A DNA stretch of 8,172 nucleotides, from contig JADHLS010000209.1 in NCBI GenBank assembly GCA_016780605.1, positions 1 to 8,172 of the forward strand, read 5' to 3'. The stretch is from Reyranella sp. Lineage in GTDB: Bacteria; Pseudomonadota; Alphaproteobacteria; Reyranellales; Reyranellaceae. Every line of letters starts with the position of its first letter. Positions within the stretch are counted from its first letter, which is position 1. Both the position numbers and the translations under genes were made by a program. The notes under the pieces are model-generated. The model was not told where the DNA came from. It ran no database searches and saw only the letters and a list, made by a program, of their open reading frames with translations. Below, one piece after another: positions 6,206 through 8,172 of the stretch.

Positions 6206-7159
6206 GTGCAGGCCATTCTCAACGTCGCTTTGCCGATCTTCGGCGTCATCCTGGCGGGCTATCTGGCGGGCCGCTGGCGCATCCTCGGCGGCGATTCCAC
6301 GGCCGCCCTGAACGCCTTCGTGAGCTATTTCGCCCTGCCGTTGCTGTTCTTCGGCACTTTGGCCCGCACCCCGGTGGCGGCGGTTCTCGACCCCAGCCTG
6401 ATGCTGGGCTTCGGCATCGTCGTGCTGGCGACCTTCCTGCTGGGCATGGCCTCGACCCGGTTGGTGTCGCAAGTATCCGGAAAGGGGGGTGGCCTGGCCG
6501 CCATGAGCCTGCAGGGGATCGCGGCTTCCTGGGGCAATGTCGGCTACATGGGGGTGCCGCTTTGCCTGGCGGCATTCGGTGAGGCCGGCCTGCCGCCCGC
6601 CATGCTGACGGTCATCGTGACCGCCATCGTCGCCATGGTGATCGGCGTCATGCTGATCGAGCTCGAGGTCGCGGCCGGGCGCGGGCCGCTGAAAACCTTC
6701 CTGCGCGCGGCCTTCAACGTCGCCAAGAATCCGCTGCCGCTCTCGATCGCCCTCGGCATCGTGGTCTCGGCGGCAGGCTTGCCCATGCCGACTCCGGTCG
6801 AGAAGTGGCTCGATCTATTGGGCGCCGCCGCCGCGCCCTGCGCCCTGTTCGCCATCGGGCTCTTCCTGTCCGACAAGTCGGTGAAGAGCGGCCTTGCCGA
6901 GGCGAGCCTCGCCACCCTGGTGAAGATGGTGATCCAGCCGCTGCTGGCGATGGCGGTGCTGCCTCTTTTCGTCGACCTGCAGTCGGTGCCGGGAAAGGTG
7001 GCGCTGCTGATGGCGGCGCTGCCGACCGCGGCCAACGCCTTCGTGCTCGCCAAGCAGTTCGACATCCAGGTCGAGCAGAACTCGGCGTCGATTCTGCTGT
7101 CGACGGCCTTCTCGGTGGTCTCGGTTTCTGCTTTGCTCGTGATGCTTCGCGTGTCCTGA
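6206..7159 (+). CDS. AEC family transporter (auxin efflux carrier / malonate permease type)
   Basis: A 317-residue integral membrane protein, probably ten helices, in the usual size range for bacterial AEC members. These export or exchange small organic acids; the substrate here is unknown. Family signs are the opening [16 protein letters not shown] (9-23), [14 protein letters not shown] (36-49), the [11 protein letters not shown] half-broken helix motif (108-118), [10 protein letters not shown] (175-184), [12 protein letters not shown] (210-221), and [15 protein letters not shown] (271-285). The start is set at GTG 6206. The frame stays open far upstream, but that part crosses the promoter region and the opposite-strand gene, and translates to non-membrane sequence. 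GAGG (6191-6194) is a weak ribosome-binding site 11 bases away. mscL follows 19 bases downstream, likely co-transcribed. Confidence 0.87.
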   Translation: MQAILNVALPIFGVILAGYLAGRWRILGGDSTAALNAFVSYFALPLLFFGTLARTPVAAVLDPSLMLGFGIVVLATFLLGMASTRLVSQVSGKGGGLAAMSLQGIAASWGNVGYMGVPLCLAAFGEAGLPPAMLTVIVTAIVAMVIGVMLIELEVAAGRGPLKTFLRAAFNVAKNPLPLSIALGIVVSAAGLPMPTPVEKWLDLLGAAAAPCALFAIGLFLSDKSVKSGLAEASLATLVKMVIQPLLAMAVLPLFVDLQSVPGKVALLMAALPTAANAFVLAKQFDIQVEQNSASILLSTAFSVVSVSALLVMLRVS

Positions 7160-7178
7160 CGATCGACGGAGGGTGGAG

Positions 7179-7601
7179 ATGCTCCAGGAATTCAAGAAAT
7201 TCGCGATGCGCGGCAGCGTCGTCGATCTCGCCATCGGCGTCATCATCGGCGCGGCGTTCGGCAAGATCATCGATTCGATGGTCAACGACATCATGATGCC
7301 CATCATCGGCCGGGTGTTCGGCGGGCTCGACTTCAGCAACTACTTCATCGGGCTGACCAAGGCCTCCAGCGACGCCCCGACCTACGACGCCGCCAAGAAG
7401 GCCGGCGCCACCCTGGGCTACGGCCAGTTCATCACCGTCACGGTGAACTTCATCATCATCGCCTGGATCCTGTTCCTGGTGATCAAGGGCATGAACCGCC
7501 TGTTCGCCCAGGAAGCCGCCGCCCCGCCGCCGCCCGCGCCGCCGTCCAAGGAGGAGCAGCTGCTGACCGAGATCCGCGATCTGTTGAAGGCGCGGGCTTA
7601 G
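7179..7601 (+). CDS. mscL: Large-conductance mechanosensitive channel MscL
   Basis: A 140-residue pentameric inner-membrane channel that opens under membrane tension to release solutes on hypo-osmotic shock. The amphipathic N-terminal helix [11 protein letters not shown] (2-12) is followed by TM1 (about 14-45), whose pore-lining [13 protein letters not shown] has the small-residue spacing of the gate. A periplasmic loop (about 46-82) is followed by TM2 (about 83-104), a Pro/Ala-rich linker (113-122) and the C-terminal helix [13 protein letters not shown] (125-137), which closely matches E. coli MscL. The start is ATG 7179, with GGAGG (7168-7172) at 6-base spacing. A GTG at 7173 in the same frame would overlap that site. 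It is downstream of the AEC gene, and a large inverted repeat begins 3 bases after the stop. Confidence 0.96.
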   Translation: MLQEFKKFAMRGSVVDLAIGVIIGAAFGKIIDSMVNDIMMPIIGRVFGGLDFSNYFIGLTKASSDAPTYDAAKKAGATLGYGQFITVTVNFIIIAWILFLVIKGMNRLFAQEAAAPPPPAPPSKEEQLLTEIRDLLKARA

Positions 7602-7604
7602 TCT

Positions 7605-7688
7605 TTGCCGGGAGCGCGCCACTCCAGTGGCGCTCATGGGATGTGTGATCGAAAAAGATGCGCCACTGGAGTGGCGCGCTCCCGGCAA
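7605..7688. repeat. 29-bp perfect inverted repeat with nested palindromes between mscL and dapA-like gene
   Basis: Arms 7605-7633 and 7660-7688 are exact reverse complements around a 26-base centre. Each arm also contains its own palindrome: GCGCCACT-CC-AGTGGCGC (7616-7633) and GCGCCACT-GG-AGTGGCGC (7660-7677). One long hairpin, or two short ones, can therefore form on either strand. It fills the gap between two convergent genes, so bidirectional termination is plausible although T-tracts are lacking. The nested structure also suits a REP/MITE-like dispersed element. Confidence 0.85.
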
Positions 7689-7693
7689 TGAGA

Positions 7694-8172
7694 TCACGCC
7701 GCTTTGCGTTCGGCGAAGAAGCCGTCGAGCCGCTTCGCCAGCCCGTCCGAAATCCGCGTCAACGGCAGGCGGCACTCGGGCGAGGCGATCAGCCCCTGCC
7801 GCCACAGCAGGTACTTGATCGGCATCGGGTTGGCCTCGGCGAACAGCAGCGGCACCATCGGCGCCAGCTGCCACCAGGCCGCGCGGGCGCCGGCGAGGTC
7901 GTTGTTGGCGAAGCGACGGCCGACCTCGACGAAGCGCTCGGTCATGACATGGCTCGCCGCCAGGATGCCGCCGTCGGCGCCGTTGGCCATCATGGTGAAG
8001 TAAAGCGCGTCCTCGCCGGTCAGCACCGAGAAGTCGGCAGGCTTTTGCGCCAGCAGGTCGAGCGACTGGGCGATGCTGCCCGAGCTGTCCTTGACGCCGA
8101 CGATATTGGGCACCTCGGCGAGCTCGAGCAGCGACTCGTTCGAGAGGTTCACCGCCGTCCGGTAGGGGATGT
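7694..8172 (-). CDS. DapA-family aldolase/lyase (4-hydroxy-tetrahydrodipicolinate synthase-like), C-terminal part
   Basis: The 5' end is beyond the window; 158 full residues are visible, about the last half of a DapA-type TIM barrel (family length near 290-300). The first residues, NIPYRT, match the NVPSRT-type motif whose Arg binds the substrate carboxylate in DapA. Downstream, NIVGVKDSSGS holds the Schiff-base Lys. LTGEDALYFTMMANGADGGILAASHV matches the conserved GxD and GxxG.IS region. The family includes lysine-pathway DapA and paralogues such as N-acetylneuraminate lyase and keto-deoxy-sugar aldolases. The partial sequence does not separate these, so no gene symbol is assigned. Its stop lies 5 bases from the large inverted repeat. 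Confidence 0.87.
   Translation of the reverse strand, partial: IPYRTAVNLSNESLLELAEVPNIVGVKDSSGSIAQSLDLLAQKPADFSVLTGEDALYFTMMANGADGGILAASHVMTERFVEVGRRFANNDLAGARAAWWQLAPMVPLLFAEANPMPIKYLLWRQGLIASPECRLPLTRISDGLAKRLDGFFAERKAA

Noticed and set aside
7173..7178. GTG start for mscL two codons upstream
   Set aside because: It would overlap its own GGAGG site. The ATG at 7179 has correct spacing and gives the typical MscL N terminus.
6714..7874. 386-codon minus-strand open frame opposite AEC, mscL and the inverted repeat
   Set aside because: It crosses several genuine genes and the palindrome, and its composition is shadow-like (Arg/Ala/Pro/His). No supporting start site.

Overview
The window is GC-rich chromosomal DNA from what looks like an alphaproteobacterium. 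Four things suggest this: a Usg-family gene, a CIRCE-controlled groES-groEL pair, an EcfG-type promoter motif (GGAAC-N17-CGTT), and the overall protein style. I cannot name genus or species from sequence alone. The region is mainly housekeeping and stress-related. I see no phage, defence, CRISPR, secretion or biosynthetic cluster, and no RNA gene. No gene-free stretch exceeds 300 bases; the longest is the 271-base region at 568-838, which is regulatory.

Layout. At the left edge is the C-terminal end of a nitronate monooxygenase (+). It runs tail-to-tail, with a 27-base overlap, into a small Usg-family gene (-). The region between usg and groES carries a candidate EcfG general-stress promoter reading left into usg. 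It also carries an imperfect palindrome of unknown role, a housekeeping/heat-shock promoter reading right, and a textbook CIRCE operator for the HrcA repressor. groES and groEL follow, closed by a 12-bp perfect hairpin. Just beyond is a diverged inverted repeat with the CTGAGCGAAGCGAAG core, then a Nudix hydrolase (+).

From 6069 down to 3370 a leftward gene series reads: small secreted Ala/Pro/Lys-rich protein, two-domain sulfurtransferase, DUF1330 protein, and a 357-residue protein I do not recognise. The last three are tightly packed (15-base gap, then 8-base overlap) and are likely one operon. The secreted-protein gene may head it. A near-perfect hairpin at 5612-5639 holds the sulfurtransferase ribosome-binding site. 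The last gene overlaps the Nudix gene tail-to-tail by 64 bases.

From an AT-rich divergent promoter region (about 6120-6180) an AEC-family transporter and the mechanosensitive channel MscL read right. A 29-bp perfect inverted repeat, itself made of smaller palindromes, fills the space between mscL and a convergent, partial DapA-family gene at the right edge.

Functional reading. The main themes are protein folding under heat stress, osmotic-downshock protection (MscL), general stress (the candidate EcfG site on usg), and sulfur/small-molecule metabolism. No gene set here adds up to a clearly new system. The interesting signals are regulatory DNA and repeats, plus one unrecognised protein family.
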